DNA of 41,096 nucleotides from Paulinella micropora. Its lineage: Eukaryota > Cercozoa > Imbricatea > Euglyphida. Below the pieces are notes generated by a model. It ran no database searches and had not been told where the DNA came from. It saw only the letters and a program-made list of their open reading frames with translations. How positions within the stretch are numbered: the first letter of the stretch is position 1; the number at the start of each line of letters is the position of its first letter. Where the stretch lies: positions 537,228-578,323 of the forward strand of contig BJOX01000219.1 of NCBI GenBank assembly GCA_009731375.1, given 5' to 3'. The translations under genes and the position numbers were made by a program. Shown piece by piece: positions 27,096-35,235 of this stretch.

Positions 27096-27120
27096 ACAAA
27101 GAAGATTTTTTTTATTTTTT
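27096..27120 (-). promoter_or_regulatory. A-tract/TCTT promoter motif for the capsid gene
   Basis: On the minus strand AAAAAATAAAAAAAATCTTC and TTTGTCCTTGATATTATA precede the ATG by about 35 nt. The A-tract begins at the stop of the preceding gene (27,112), and a TATTATA box follows. Confidence 0.5.
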
Positions 27121-27444
27121 CATGATCATGACGGCTCCGATCGCCGCGGCGCCTACCGCCAAAGGCAGCGCCATGGACTTGAGGCCGCCCTCGGCGTTGT
27201 CGCCCAGCTGCTTGGTGGTGTCCATCGCTTCTTTCGGGATGTTGGTCACCTTGTCGATCTGCTTGCCGAAAAAGCCCGTGACTGACTTGAGAGTGCTGCC
27301 AAACTGCCGCAGCCCTTCGCGGGCCCGCTCCCTCCTCTCCGCCTTTCTGCGCCCTATGCGCTGTTCGGTGGCGGCGCGAGCGTCCTTGCGGGCGGCCTTC
27401 TTGGCCGTGTGCCGCTCGTGCCTTTCTCGCGTGCGCTTGCCCAT
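27112..27444 (-). CDS. Small basic protein with C-terminal membrane segment, 110 aa
   Basis: ATG 27,444. The first 45 residues are strongly basic (GKRTRERHERHTAKKAARKD and more Arg/Lys), the middle is amphipathic (QFGSTLKSVTGFFGKQIDKV), and the end is hydrophobic (LPLAVGAAAIGAVMIMKK). A positively charged, tail-anchored protein upstream of the capsid gene could link DNA or the inner membrane to the capsid, as core proteins do in related viruses. No family is recognised. Its stop almost touches the promoter tract of the capsid gene. Confidence 0.6.
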   Translation of the reverse strand: MGKRTRERHERHTAKKAARKDARAATEQRIGRRKAERRERAREGLRQFGSTLKSVTGFFGKQIDKVTNIPKEAMDTTKQLGDNAEGGLKSMALPLAVGAAAIGAVMIMKK

Positions 27445-27488
27445 CTTTCTTAATTAAACTTGATAAGTCACGAAAATTAATTTTTTAT

Positions 27489-27872
27489 TTAAAAGACAAT
27501 GACTTGGCAGATGCGTTCCATGACTTGCGCAATTTGTCCCAGGAACTGAGCGTCCTTGGCCAGACTTTGCTTGGCCAGAAATCTTTGCTGCAGCTGTTGC
27601 AGGGCGGGAGTCGGAGCACGAGTCTTGGCGGCCAGCTCAAACCAGATGCCAGCTTCGCTCTGGACGTACGCGGCGAGCTTGCCGTCCTTGTAGGCAGGCA
27701 AAAAGAACTTTTCAACGGTCGCAACTTGCTGCTCAAGACCTAAGTTCCACTGCATCCGCAGGTCCTTGCTCTCGCCTGCAGACAGCAGCCCCCAGTTGTC
27801 CAGCACAGTCTCCAGGTCCGCAAAGAGCTTCTGCAGCGCTTGGCGCTTGGTAAGGCCGCCGGAGGAGGTCAT
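27489..27872 (-). CDS. Helical protein of unknown function, 127 aa
   Basis: ATG 27,872 (MTSSGGLTKRQALQKLFADL). It is mainly predicted helix with many Gln, Leu and Ala; there is no membrane segment. Its first 140 bases overlap the end of the membrane-protein frame 27,733-28,029 in another frame on the same strand. Unless a frameshift joins the two, they are translated from overlapping frames. Role unknown; the position in the structural cluster suggests a virion or assembly protein. Confidence 0.5.
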   Translation of the reverse strand: MTSSGGLTKRQALQKLFADLETVLDNWGLLSAGESKDLRMQWNLGLEQQVATVEKFFLPAYKDGKLAAYVQSEAGIWFELAAKTRAPTPALQQLQQRFLAKQSLAKDAQFLGQIAQVMERICQVIVF

Positions 27873-28029
27873 CGAGCGTCACGTAGTGTGTGGGCAGCGG
27901 CTTGTCGAGGTCGCACGAGATTGATGGGCGCAAGAGCCGCTTGCAACAGGCGCGCACACAGCCGACCACGATGATAGCGGTTGTAACGATCAGAGCCCAG
28001 GCCAGCAGAGCTTCCTCTTCCACTGGCAT
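27733..28029 (-). CDS. Single-pass membrane protein, about 98 aa, overlapping the next gene
   Basis: ATG 28,029. A short acidic N-terminus (MPVEEEA) leads into a strong hydrophobic helix (LLAWALIVTTAIIVVGCV), then a Cys/Arg cluster and a Leu/Asp/Pro-rich tail. A promoter motif lies 27 nt upstream. The last third overlaps the helical protein beginning at 27,872, so only the part to about residue 60 is well supported. A membrane-embedded virion protein is plausible. Confidence 0.5.
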   Translation of the reverse strand: MPVEEEALLAWALIVTTAIIVVGCVRACCKRLLRPSISCDLDKPLPTHYVTLDDLLRRPYQAPSAAEALCGPGDCAGQLGAAVCRREQGPADAVELRS

Positions 28030-28042
28030 TCTTCACTCTAGA

Positions 28043-28528
28043 CTAGCTACACAAGATTTTTTTTAGAAGCGGTAGTGTCCTTTGGCTCGCGGGGTTCAGG
28101 TAGCCCTCGTAGAAGTACTGACTAAACACTTCCGAAAGTGCGCCGACCAAGAACAACTGCTTGGCGGTATCACTGTCGCCTACCAGGCCGAGTTGGCCCT
28201 TGCTCAGGAGGCGGGGCAACATGGCGAACATCAGGCCTCCGCCTGCCACGTGCACGGCCAAGCTGGGGTACGAGGCTAGACGGCCCTCCTTGGTGCGGTT
28301 GAGGACTCTGCTTTGGATGAGGTCAATAGCAGTGGCGGTCACAAAGGCCACGACCGCCAGGCCAGTGCTCTTGCTGACCTGGGCGGCCCCTATTACGGGG
28401 ACAGACGAAAAGCTAAACATCGCATTGCCCGGTATAACGACCGGGGCGGCCACATAGGCAAAAGCGGCCGCCGCGCTTGACCGGGCAAAGTTTTCCAGTG
28501 AGAACAGATCGCTCACGACCTCGGACAT
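28043..28528 (-). CDS. Multi-pass membrane protein, 161 aa
   Basis: ATG 28,528. Hydrophobic segments at about residues 18-35 (SAAAAFAYVAAPVVIPG), 52-68 (STGLAVVAFVTATAIDL), 90-108 (LAVHVAGGGLMFAMLP) and 124-135 suggest three or four membrane passes. The C-terminal codons (KKILCS) coincide with the A-tract/TCTTGT promoter of the next gene. No family is recognised. Small multi-pass proteins of this kind are typical of the internal membrane of double jelly-roll viruses, so I infer a virion-membrane component. Confidence 0.6.
   Translation of the reverse strand: MSEVVSDLFSLENFARSSAAAAFAYVAAPVVIPGNAMFSFSSVPVIGAAQVSKSTGLAVVAFVTATAIDLIQSRVLNRTKEGRLASYPSLAVHVAGGGLMFAMLPRLLSKGQLGLVGDSDTAKQLFLVGALSEVFSQYFYEGYLNPASQRTLPLLKKILCS
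28051..28064 (-). promoter_or_regulatory. A-tract/TCTTGT promoter motif inside the end of the upstream gene
   Basis: On the minus strand AAAAAAAATCTTGT lies about 27 nt before the ATG at 28,029. The same bases encode KKILC at the end of the 161-aa membrane protein. Confidence 0.6.
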
Positions 28529-28558
28529 TTTTCTTTTCGGAGAGATGTTTAATTGGCG

Positions 28559-28580
28559 TACAACAAAATAAATTTTTTTT
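28559..28580 (-). promoter_or_regulatory. A/T-rich promoter region for the 161-aa membrane protein
   Basis: On the minus strand AAAAAAAAATTTATTTTGTT precedes the ATG at 28,528 by about 35 nt. It is a loose match to the shared motif. Confidence 0.35.
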
Positions 28581-28582
28581 TA

Positions 28583-29239
28583 TTATTTAACTGCAGGCGC
28601 TGGTGCGTCCAGATTTGTGGCTTGGCTCGGCTGTGCTACAAAGATCGTGTTCTTGGCATGGGTGATGGCGGCCGTTTGTGCAGTCAGCAGGGCCAGTTCA
28701 GTCATAGGGTCCAGGCGCTGCAGCCCGATGCCCGCGCGCAGCTTGGCCCGCTCGAGCAGGAAGCACCACCGGTCATTGGCAAAGCAGGCCTCGGTCGTGC
28801 CAGCGATTTGGTAACGCGATCGGTTCGCTACTAGGTTTTCGAGGCACACGAGCCCTTGCTTGAGCACGGCGTCCGCCAGCTCGCCCGACAGTTCACCTTC
28901 CAGCACTTCCTCTACTTCGTCCAACAACAGCGGTAGCTTCTGCTTGGTCAGCCTGCGCAGAGTTTTGGGGTCACAGTTGATGTGCCCCTTCTTGAGCTTG
29001 GGGCCGATCAGGGCGCTGCGGCCATAAGCGCACAAGAGCCGGTAGTTGGGGTCATCGCGTAGCACGGGGTCTTCTGGTCCCGCTGGCGCTGTTCCTAGAC
29101 GCCGTGCCAGGCTCGCTTGGGAGGGGCCTGCTGTCCGGCGACGCTTGGTAGGAGGCGGGGCTGCTACCGCCGCTTTAGCTTCGGTGACAAGCGGAAGTGG
29201 GTCGGTGGGTGGCTCGAGATTGGCAAACGGGTCTGTCAT
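28583..29239 (-). CDS. Virus-specific protein of unknown function, 218 aa
   Basis: ATG 29,239. The first 60 residues are Pro/Ala-rich and disordered, with a TKRRR cluster that could be a nuclear-localisation signal. The rest is helical, with KLKKGHINCDPKTLRRLTKQ, an acidic Leu-rich stretch (LLLDEVEEVLEGELSGEL) and a Leu/Ala-rich end. There is no membrane segment. It lies in the block of presumed virion genes with its own promoter motif. I cannot assign a family. Confidence 0.55.
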   Translation of the reverse strand: MTDPFANLEPPTDPLPLVTEAKAAVAAPPPTKRRRTAGPSQASLARRLGTAPAGPEDPVLRDDPNYRLLCAYGRSALIGPKLKKGHINCDPKTLRRLTKQKLPLLLDEVEEVLEGELSGELADAVLKQGLVCLENLVANRSRYQIAGTTEACFANDRWCFLLERAKLRAGIGLQRLDPMTELALLTAQTAAITHAKNTIFVAQPSQATNLDAPAPAVK

Positions 29240-29262
29240 GCTCTCCCTTTGTCCTTTATACT

Positions 29263-29280
29263 GCTAAGATTAATTTTTCT
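29263..29280 (-). promoter_or_regulatory. Promoter motif for the 218-aa protein
   Basis: On the minus strand AGAAAAATTAATCTTAGCAG, then TATAAAGGACAAAGG, lies about 30 nt before ATG 29,239. The TATAAA and AAAGGACAAAGG parts recur in other leaders here. Confidence 0.45.
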
Positions 29281-29872
29281 ATCCGATCAGGTGCGCGTTT
29301 CCGGCCTCGTGGATGGTGGTCCAGCCGCGCACGGAGCCATTCTCGCGATCGAGGGTAGAAACTGCAGGGATAGCCGCCCATTGCTGGTCACGGAGCTTGG
29401 CCGATTGGTACTGTTCCACGAAAGCTGCCACTTGCATACAGCCTTCCCACCCGTTACCGTACGTTCTTCGGAGCTCCGTGAGCCAGGGCAGCATGTTGGC
29501 GCCGTCTGCGCCCCAGTCGGTAGGCGCTTTTCCGTCGCCGGCACAACAGTTGTTCTTGCGGAATTCTTCTCCGTACACTGCCTGGATCTCATCGGGTGTA
29601 CCGACGAGCAGGACCGCTCCTTTATACCAAGGGGCTAGTGAGTTCTGCGACAGGCGCTGTGCCACCTCCTTCATCTGTTTCAGGGTGCCTTGCGCGCCGG
29701 CCGGGCCCGTGGCCGACAGGGCCGAGTAGATGATCGAGCTGGTAGCGAGCGAGTCGGTCTGGATAATCGGCCGGGTCTCGGTACCATGCTCGACCTGGTT
29801 GGCCTGGGCGGCCGCCGACTTCTCTTCGCCGGTGTTAACTAGCGGCACGACAGGGCCTCGGTGTCCGCTCAT
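29279..29872 (-). CDS. Virus-specific protein of unknown function, 197 aa
   Basis: ATG 29,872. No membrane segment or signal peptide. The N-terminal 60 residues are polar. The middle has PWYKGAVLLVGTPDEIQAVY, a short hydrophobic strand and helix. A Cys/Gly/Asp-rich loop follows (NNCCAGDGKAPTDWGADGAN), then aromatic-rich helices. I recognise no family. It is transcribed with the other minus-strand structural-cluster genes and has an A-tract/TTCTTGT motif upstream. Confidence 0.55.
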   Translation of the reverse strand: MSGHRGPVVPLVNTGEEKSAAAQANQVEHGTETRPIIQTDSLATSSIIYSALSATGPAGAQGTLKQMKEVAQRLSQNSLAPWYKGAVLLVGTPDEIQAVYGEEFRKNNCCAGDGKAPTDWGADGANMLPWLTELRRTYGNGWEGCMQVAAFVEQYQSAKLRDQQWAAIPAVSTLDRENGSVRGWTTIHEAGNAHLIG

Positions 29873-29897
29873 TTTGTTGGTTATAGTTAATCAGCCC

Positions 29898-29919
29898 GAC
29901 AAGAAATTTTTTTTTAATT
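29898..29919 (-). promoter_or_regulatory. A-tract/TTCTTGT promoter motif for the 197-aa protein
   Basis: On the minus strand AATTAAAAAAAAATTTCTTG, then TCGGGCTGATTAAC, lies about 32 nt before ATG 29,872. Confidence 0.5.
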
Positions 29920-30184
29920 ATTTGCCGCCGCCAATCAGCTGCTGTTCGCAGCGGGCGGCTTGTTCTGGTGTCACTTCTAGCAAGATGGTGGCATCGGCAA
30001 TCGCCGGTTGCTTAAACACTTTCTCAATGGGCGCTTCGGCCACGGTAGTCTGCAGGACCTCGATGGCCCTTTTTTCGGCGTCCTCTTGTTGTCGGCGTTT
30101 CTGCCCCGCGACGCGCGACTGTGCCTCGTTGACTTTGCCCAAGGCCAGCGCCAAGGTCGGATCAAAAAAAGCCAGGTGTTGCAT
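29918..30184 (-). CDS. Small helical protein, 88 aa
   Basis: ATG 30,184. Starts MQHLAFFDPTLALALGKVNE, then a basic Gln/Arg-rich helix (QKRRQQEDAEKRAIE) with coiled-coil spacing, and ends with a CEQQLIGGGK tail. No membrane segment. An A10 tract lies upstream. Function unknown; it lies between the large coiled-coil gene and the other structural-cluster genes, so a minor virion or assembly role is possible. Confidence 0.5.
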   Translation of the reverse strand: MQHLAFFDPTLALALGKVNEAQSRVAGQKRRQQEDAEKRAIEVLQTTVAEAPIEKVFKQPAIADATILLEVTPEQAARCEQQLIGGGK

Positions 30185-30229
30185 TTTTTTCTCTCCTTGT
30201 TTTGGCAGCCAGTCAGTTTATTTTTTTTT

Positions 30230-33200
30230 TCATTGAGTGCCCCTGAACGCATGCGCGATCTGGTCCGCGCCGAGGACGCTCTTGAGACCGGACAATGCAT
30301 CCCGTATTTCTTCATTGTCTTTTTGCTGGATAGCATTCTCGAGTTTCTGGGCCATCTCTTGCTGGAAATCAGTGAGGTTGTTAGGCAAGGCACGCAAGAT
30401 CCACAGTGCCGCGTCGGCGGCAGTGGCATTGGTGCCGAGAAGCTCACCGACATTGCCGTACTTAAACTCCTGCGCTAATTGGTACTCGCCATTATCTGTC
30501 CACTCGATTTGTGGAGGTAAGTGGCTCGTGTCGCTGGTCACGGCGTATGCCAGGAGGTTTTTCACTGTGCCAGTTGTCATGTCTGCTCCTGTCAGCAGAA
30601 GCTTGCCGGTGCCTTCTGTCAGGCCACCTAAGCCCTCTATGAGTTTTACTCCTGCGCTCCCGAGCAGCTTGCCTCCTTCGCCTGCTACGCTGCCCACGCC
30701 CGTCGCCAAGCTGCCTATACCACCTCCTAGGCCCGGAGCAGCGCTGTTGGCTGCACTGCCGATCGTAGTGCCGACCACGTCGGCAGAGCCACCAACAAGA
30801 GCGCCGATCAAGCTGCCGACCCCTCCGCCGACGGCCGCGATCGTGCCCAGCGCACTGGCGACCTTGTCGGCGCCGAGCGCCTTTCCGACCTGGATAGTCA
30901 GGACCTTTTGCTTGCCTTTGGCCAGCTCTTGTTGCTTTTGCGCCAATTGTTGTTTGGACATTATCCCCTTTTGTTCCGCCTCCACAAGCTTGCTCTCGGC
31001 TGCGTCGATCTGGGCAAGCATCGCAGTCTTGGCCGCCTGTAGCTTGGCGGCGTTGGCTTTCGTGGCTACTTTGCTCTTGAGCTCGCTCATCTCCTTGGCG
31101 TCCTGTGTTGCCTGTGCCGTCAATTTGTCCAGATTTGCGATTTCCTCCTGGGCCTTTTCTCTTTGGACCTTGGCCTCTGCCTCTTGCTTGGCGGCCTGGG
31201 TGGTGGTTTCCAACAAGTCTCCCTCGGTGTCCAGCTTCTCCTTGGCGGACTCGTTGAGTTTCTTCTTGGCTTCCACTTTCTTGGCCTCCGCTTCAGCCAA
31301 CTTATTTTGTTGCTCTGCCTTCTTGAGTGTGGCGGTGGTCTCTGCGTGTAACTTGGCCACCTCATATTCGTGTTTTTCGTCCTCGTACAGCTCGGTGGCC
31401 TGGTGCATCGCCACTGCCACGTCGATTGGGTCGGGGTTATATTCGTTGAGTGCTACTTGCAGCCGGGAGAAAGCAAGGTCGAGTGCCGGGCTAGGAACCA
31501 GAACGCCGGCCGTGGGCTCGAGCAGCTTGTCTTTCCATTTGGTAAACGGGTCTGATCCACCCAGCATGGTAGAAAGAAACGAGCCAAAGTTTGTGTCCTT
31601 GGTAGCCTGCAGGAGGGTAGCCGCGTCGGCCTTGGTTTGTGGCGTGACGTACGGCGGCATGCTCTTGTGCGGCTTTGTGGCGGCAGACGCGGGCTTCTTG
31701 GCGGGAGGAGGGGGCGGCTCGTCTTCTTCCTGACCCTCTTCCACTTGGCCGTCCTCGCTCTCTTTTGGACCCTCATCCTTCGTCTCCGCTGCCTTTGGAG
31801 GCTCCTTGTCCTCTTCTTTTGTCTCTGCGGCCTTTTTCGGCTCTTCTTTGTCCTCCTTCGCCTTCTCGGGCTCGTGCTCTTCCTCCTCAGTCACCCCTGA
31901 TTCGTCTTCCTCTTCCCCCTCCTCATCTTCTTCCATCTTCTCTGGCTCGTCGGCCTCCTCTGCAGCCTTCGGCCCCTCTTCCGTCTCCNNNNNNNNNNNN
32001 NNNNNNNNNNNNNNNNNNNNNNNNNNNNNNNNNNNNNNNNNNNNNNNNNNNNNNNNNNNNNNNNNNNNNNNNNNNNNNNNNNNNNNNNNNNNNNNNNNNN
32101 NNNNNNNNNNNNNNNNNNNNNNNNNNNNNNNNNNNNNNNNNNNNNNNNNNNNNNNNNNNNNNNNNNNNNNNNNNNNNNNNNNNNNNNNNNNNNNNNNNNN
32201 NNNNNNNNNNNNNNNNNNNNNNNNNNNNNNNNNNNNNNNNNNNNNNNNNNNNNNNNNNNNNNNNNNNNNNNNNNNNNNNNNNNNNNNNNNNNNNNNNNNN
32301 NNNNNNNNNNNNNNNNNNNNNNNNNNNNNNNNNNNNNNNNNNNNNNNNNNNNNNNNNNNNNNNNNNNNNNNNNNNNNNNNNNNNNNNNNNNNNNNNNNNN
32401 NNNNNNNNNNNNNNNNNNNNNNNNNNNNNNNNNNNNNNNNNNNNNNNNNNNNNNNNNNNNNNNNNNNNNNNNNNNNNNNNNNNNNNNNNNNNNNNNNNNN
32501 NNNNNNNNNNNNNNNNNNNNNNNNNNNNNNNNNNNNNNNNNNNNNNNNNNNNNNNNNNNNNNNNNNNNNNNNNNNNNNNNNNNNNNNNNNNNNNNNNNNN
32601 NNNNNNNNNNNNNNNNNNNNNNNNNNNNNNNNNNNNNNNNNNNNNNNNNNNNNNNNNNNNNNNNNNNNNNNNNNNNNNNNNNNNNNNNNNNNNNNNNNNN
32701 NNNNNNNNNNNNNNNNNNNNNNNNNNNNNNNNNNNNNNNNNNNNNNNNNNNNNNNNNNNNNNNNNNNNNNNNNNNNNNNNNNNNNNNNNNNNNNNNNNNN
32801 NNNNNNNNNNNNNNNNNNNNNNNNNNNNNNNNNNNNNNNNNNNNNNNNNNNNNNNNNNNNNNNNNNNNNNNNNNNNNNNNNNNNNNNNNNNNNNNNNNNN
32901 NNNNNNNNNNNNNNNNNNNNNNNNNNNNNNNNNNNNNNNNNNNNNNNNCTGGAATATTCCTCTTTTGTTATGACTCCGTCGTCTCGTTTTTGGCGCAGCT
33001 CTTCGTACTTAGCATGCATCGCGTTTGTCGCCTTTTCTTTTTTCAGCTCTTCGATTGGGCGGCCAGACATTTTGGACGCCAGCTCCCAGAGCTTCTGTTC
33101 CGAGTCGATTGAGTCCAGCGTCGATGCACCCGCGGCAGCTTTCGTGCCTGCCTTCGCACCCGTGTCGGCCGGCAGCGGCGGGGCGGCGGGGATTGACGGG

Positions 33201-33587
33201 CCCGCGCCGGTCGCCGGCAGCGGCGGGGCGGTGGGGATTGACGGGCCTGCGCCGGTCGCCGAAAGCGGCGGGGCGGTGGGGATTGGCGAGCCTGTGCCGG
33301 TCGCCGACAGCGGCGGGGCGGGGGGGGCTGGCGAGCCAGTGCTGGCAGCAGGCGCGACCGCATCCAGCACGGCCGAGAGCTGCGGGTTGGCATATTTCAT
33401 TATTTCCCTGGTCTTGGCCGCCATCTCGACCGACCCGCCGCCCACAAAGCCAGTGCGCTGCTTCTTGAAGGAAACAGGCGCATCGCTGGTAAAAGCGCGG
33501 CCGGCGTGCCTCTTGCGCCAGGGCTTCATNNNNNNNNNNATCGCTGGTAAAAGCGCGGCCGGCATGCCTCTTGCGCCAGGGCTTCAT
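30230..33587 (-). CDS. Large structural-type protein: Pro-repeat, acidic, coiled-coil and glycine-rich regions (gapped)
   Basis: From MKPWRKRHAGRAFTSD to the stop at 30,230. Order: a basic start; four 15-residue Pro/Ala/Gly repeats (like GPSIPTAPPLPATGA); a helical part cut by a 960-N gap (31,989-32,948); a very acidic Glu/Lys/Pro-rich segment; about 300 residues of Ala/Lys/Glu coiled coil; a Gly/Ala/Val-rich hydrophobic stretch (LGTIAAVGGGVGSLIGALVG and more); and a polar helical tail. The 48-bp start is duplicated on both sides of a 10-N gap (33,530-33,539), probably an unmerged contig overlap. Length and frame across the big gap are unknown. No family is recognised. Coiled coil plus glycine-rich membrane-like region suggests a virion-internal or membrane-linked structural protein. 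Confidence 0.65.
31989..32948. other. 960-N assembly gap
   Basis: Unsequenced bases inside the large structural-type gene. Flanking sequence is acidic-repeat coding, so the gap probably holds more of that repeat. Its true length is unknown. Confidence 0.95.
33165..33345 (-). repeat. 45-bp tandem repeat coding a 15-aa Pro-rich unit, about four copies
   Basis: GC-rich units containing GGCAGCGGCGGGGCGGTGGG recur every 45 bp with point changes. The protein units read like (A/T)GPSIPTAPPLPATG. Confidence 0.85.
33482..33587. repeat. 48-bp duplicated contig ends around a 10-N gap
   Basis: 33,482-33,529 and 33,540-33,587 are identical except for one base (GGCGTGCC versus GGCATGCC). This looks like an unmerged overlap or two alleles, not a biological repeat. 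Confidence 0.85.
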
Positions 33588-33630
33588 GTTTCCTTCTGTT
33601 CAAAATTTGTGCAACGAAAATTAAAAAATC

Positions 33631-33780
33631 TCACTTGCCCTTCTTAACAACGTCCGCTGGCTTCTTCTTCTTCTTCGTTTTTTGGGGCTTCTTGGCAGAC
33701 AGCGCGGCCTCCACTGCCGCCCTGGCTGGTTCGGCCTGGTTGACTAGCAAGCGAGTCCTGTCACTCAAGAACAGTGGCAT
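33631..33780 (-). CDS. 49-aa basic microprotein
   Basis: ATG 33,780 and TGA 33,631. The start is MPLFLSDRTRLLVNQAEPAR, and the C-terminal half is a lysine block (KKPQKTKKKKKPADVVKKGK). It is divergent from the packaging ATPase across a 39-base A/T-rich spacer. Such short Lys-rich proteins resemble DNA-condensing core proteins of other viruses, but the composition could also arise from a simple repeat. No domain is recognised. Confidence 0.5.
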   Translation of the reverse strand: MPLFLSDRTRLLVNQAEPARAAVEAALSAKKPQKTKKKKKPADVVKKGK

Positions 33781-33819
33781 ATCTTTTTTTTTAATATTCA
33801 GAGAGAAGTTTTAAAAAAA
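33781..33819. promoter_or_regulatory. Divergent promoter of ATPase and 49-aa gene
   Basis: 39 bases, nearly all A/T: ATCTTTTTTTTTTAATATTC, then AGAGAGAAGTTTTAAAAAAA. Each gene has an A- or T-tract just before its ATG. Confidence 0.45.
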
Positions 33820-35134
33820 ATGATGCAGCAGCAGCAGCAGCAGGAAGGCCCGGTCGAACGGCTGCCGGAGCCGGAACAGCAGCTGGGCGAGAAGACAATC
33901 GAGGAGAAAATACTTGACTATGTCGACATGCAGAAAGACAAGGGCAAGAAGAAGAAGAAGAAAGAGCAGCAACCGGCAGAGCAGCTGCAGCCGACCGAGT
34001 TCAAGCGGAACATCGAAGTCTTCTACCCACGCGAAAAGGGAGCGGGGCAATTGTTCGTTTTAGTCGGCAAGTCAGAGCGCGGGAAGACGCATTTCCTGAA
34101 ATGGCTCCTATACAGCCTGTGCGCGCGCAAGAAAGACCCGTTCCAGTACGGCCTGGTCATGGTCCGCACCAAGTTCAAGAACAGTTTTTCTTTTCATTTT
34201 GCGAGCGAGCAGCACTGCAAGATCTACGAAGGGTTCAGGATGGACATCTTGCAGAACTACGTTGAAAATCTCAAGCGCAGATACCTCGAGAACAAGTACC
34301 TGGAGCCGTCGTTCATCGTATTTGATGACCTGGTTGGCATCATTGACTCAACTGACCGCTGGATGCAAAATTTTTTTGGTACATACCGCCACTATAACAT
34401 CACGATCTTCATTGCAGTGCAGTACCTCACCGGGCGGAACTCCGTATCGCCGATTATGCGCGAACAGACGTCACATTGCATCATGTTCAACTCGAAAGTG
34501 CAGCGGACCCTTACCAACCTATGGGAGAATTTCGGCCAGCTNNNNNNNNNNTCAGCTCTTTCCCAAAAAGGAGTTTATTGCTCACTTTGCCCAATGCACG
34601 GATGAGCGCAACGTGGGAACGCGGCATGCTGCAATGATTTACCACGAGCATTTAGACAGGCTGGAGTTAAACTATAAGTCTTGGCTTGCTCCAGCTTCGT
34701 TACCAGCTGGCGAGGTCATCCTCAGAGGGCCGGACCCGCCCAAGCCGCCGACCCGTGCGGACATCCAGAAACAGGAGAGCCTCAAACAGCTGGCGTACCG
34801 CGCTCCGAGCTGGCTGCCAACTTCGCTCAAGGGCATGTCCCGTCAGGAGAGAGAAATGATGCAGCGCATGTTGTTTTACGGCGACCGCGCGAGACAGCGC
34901 TTGAAAAAGGACGGCAAGACCATGGCCCAAAGGGACAAGGAGGTCCTCCAGAAGCTGGACCAGCAAACTCGGGACGCCGAAAAGTTGGCAGCAGAGCGGT
35001 TTGCGCAGCAGAACCAGCTGCAAGCTGCACCGTTCAAGCCCAATTTCATGTACACCAACGCCGGCACCACGGTCAAGCCGTTCGCGCCCATCATAGGTAA
35101 CGGTCCGCCCGCCAACGGTTACGACAGCTCTTAA
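33820..35134 (+). CDS. FtsK/HerA-family DNA-packaging ATPase (A32-like)
   Basis: ATG 33,820; starts with a polyQ run and a Lys run, then the ATPase. Walker A is GKSERGKT (residues 83-90) and Walker B is FIVFDD (165-170), with the later NITIFIAVQYLTG stretch as the sensor strand. This enzyme pumps genomes into capsids of double jelly-roll viruses and is one of their hallmark genes. A 10-N gap (34,542-34,551) cuts it after WENFGQL. Its flanks share CAGCT, so merging them keeps a single frame and about 432 aa. The C-terminal part is a Gln/Lys-rich helix and a polar tail (QAAPFKPNFMYTN). A hairpin follows the stop at once. Confidence 0.9.
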
Positions 35135-35150
35135 AGCGTGGGGCACGCTT
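35134..35150 (+). terminator. Hairpin at the ATPase stop codon
   Basis: AAGCGTG (35,134-35,140), loop GGG, CACGCTT (35,144-35,150): a perfect 7-bp GC-rich stem that begins in the stop codon. Confidence 0.6.
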
Positions 35151-35235
35151 GGCCCATAATATCAAGGGGAGGGTGGTCACAGCTGCACCAAAAAAAACAA
35201 AAAGTTCTATCCCTTATAGTTAAAAAAAGTCAAAA

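Noticed and set aside
26657-27457. Plus-strand frame of 266 codons
   Set aside because: Antisense to the start of the major capsid gene and the small basic protein; both minus-strand frames are better supported.
30237-31733. Plus-strand frame of 498 codons
   Set aside because: Antisense to the coiled-coil part of the large structural-type gene, whose minus-strand frame is much more protein-like and has regular heptads.
31806-33647. Long plus-strand Ser-rich frame across the large gap
   Set aside because: Antisense shadow of the acidic and Pro-rich structural-type protein; low complexity and gapped.
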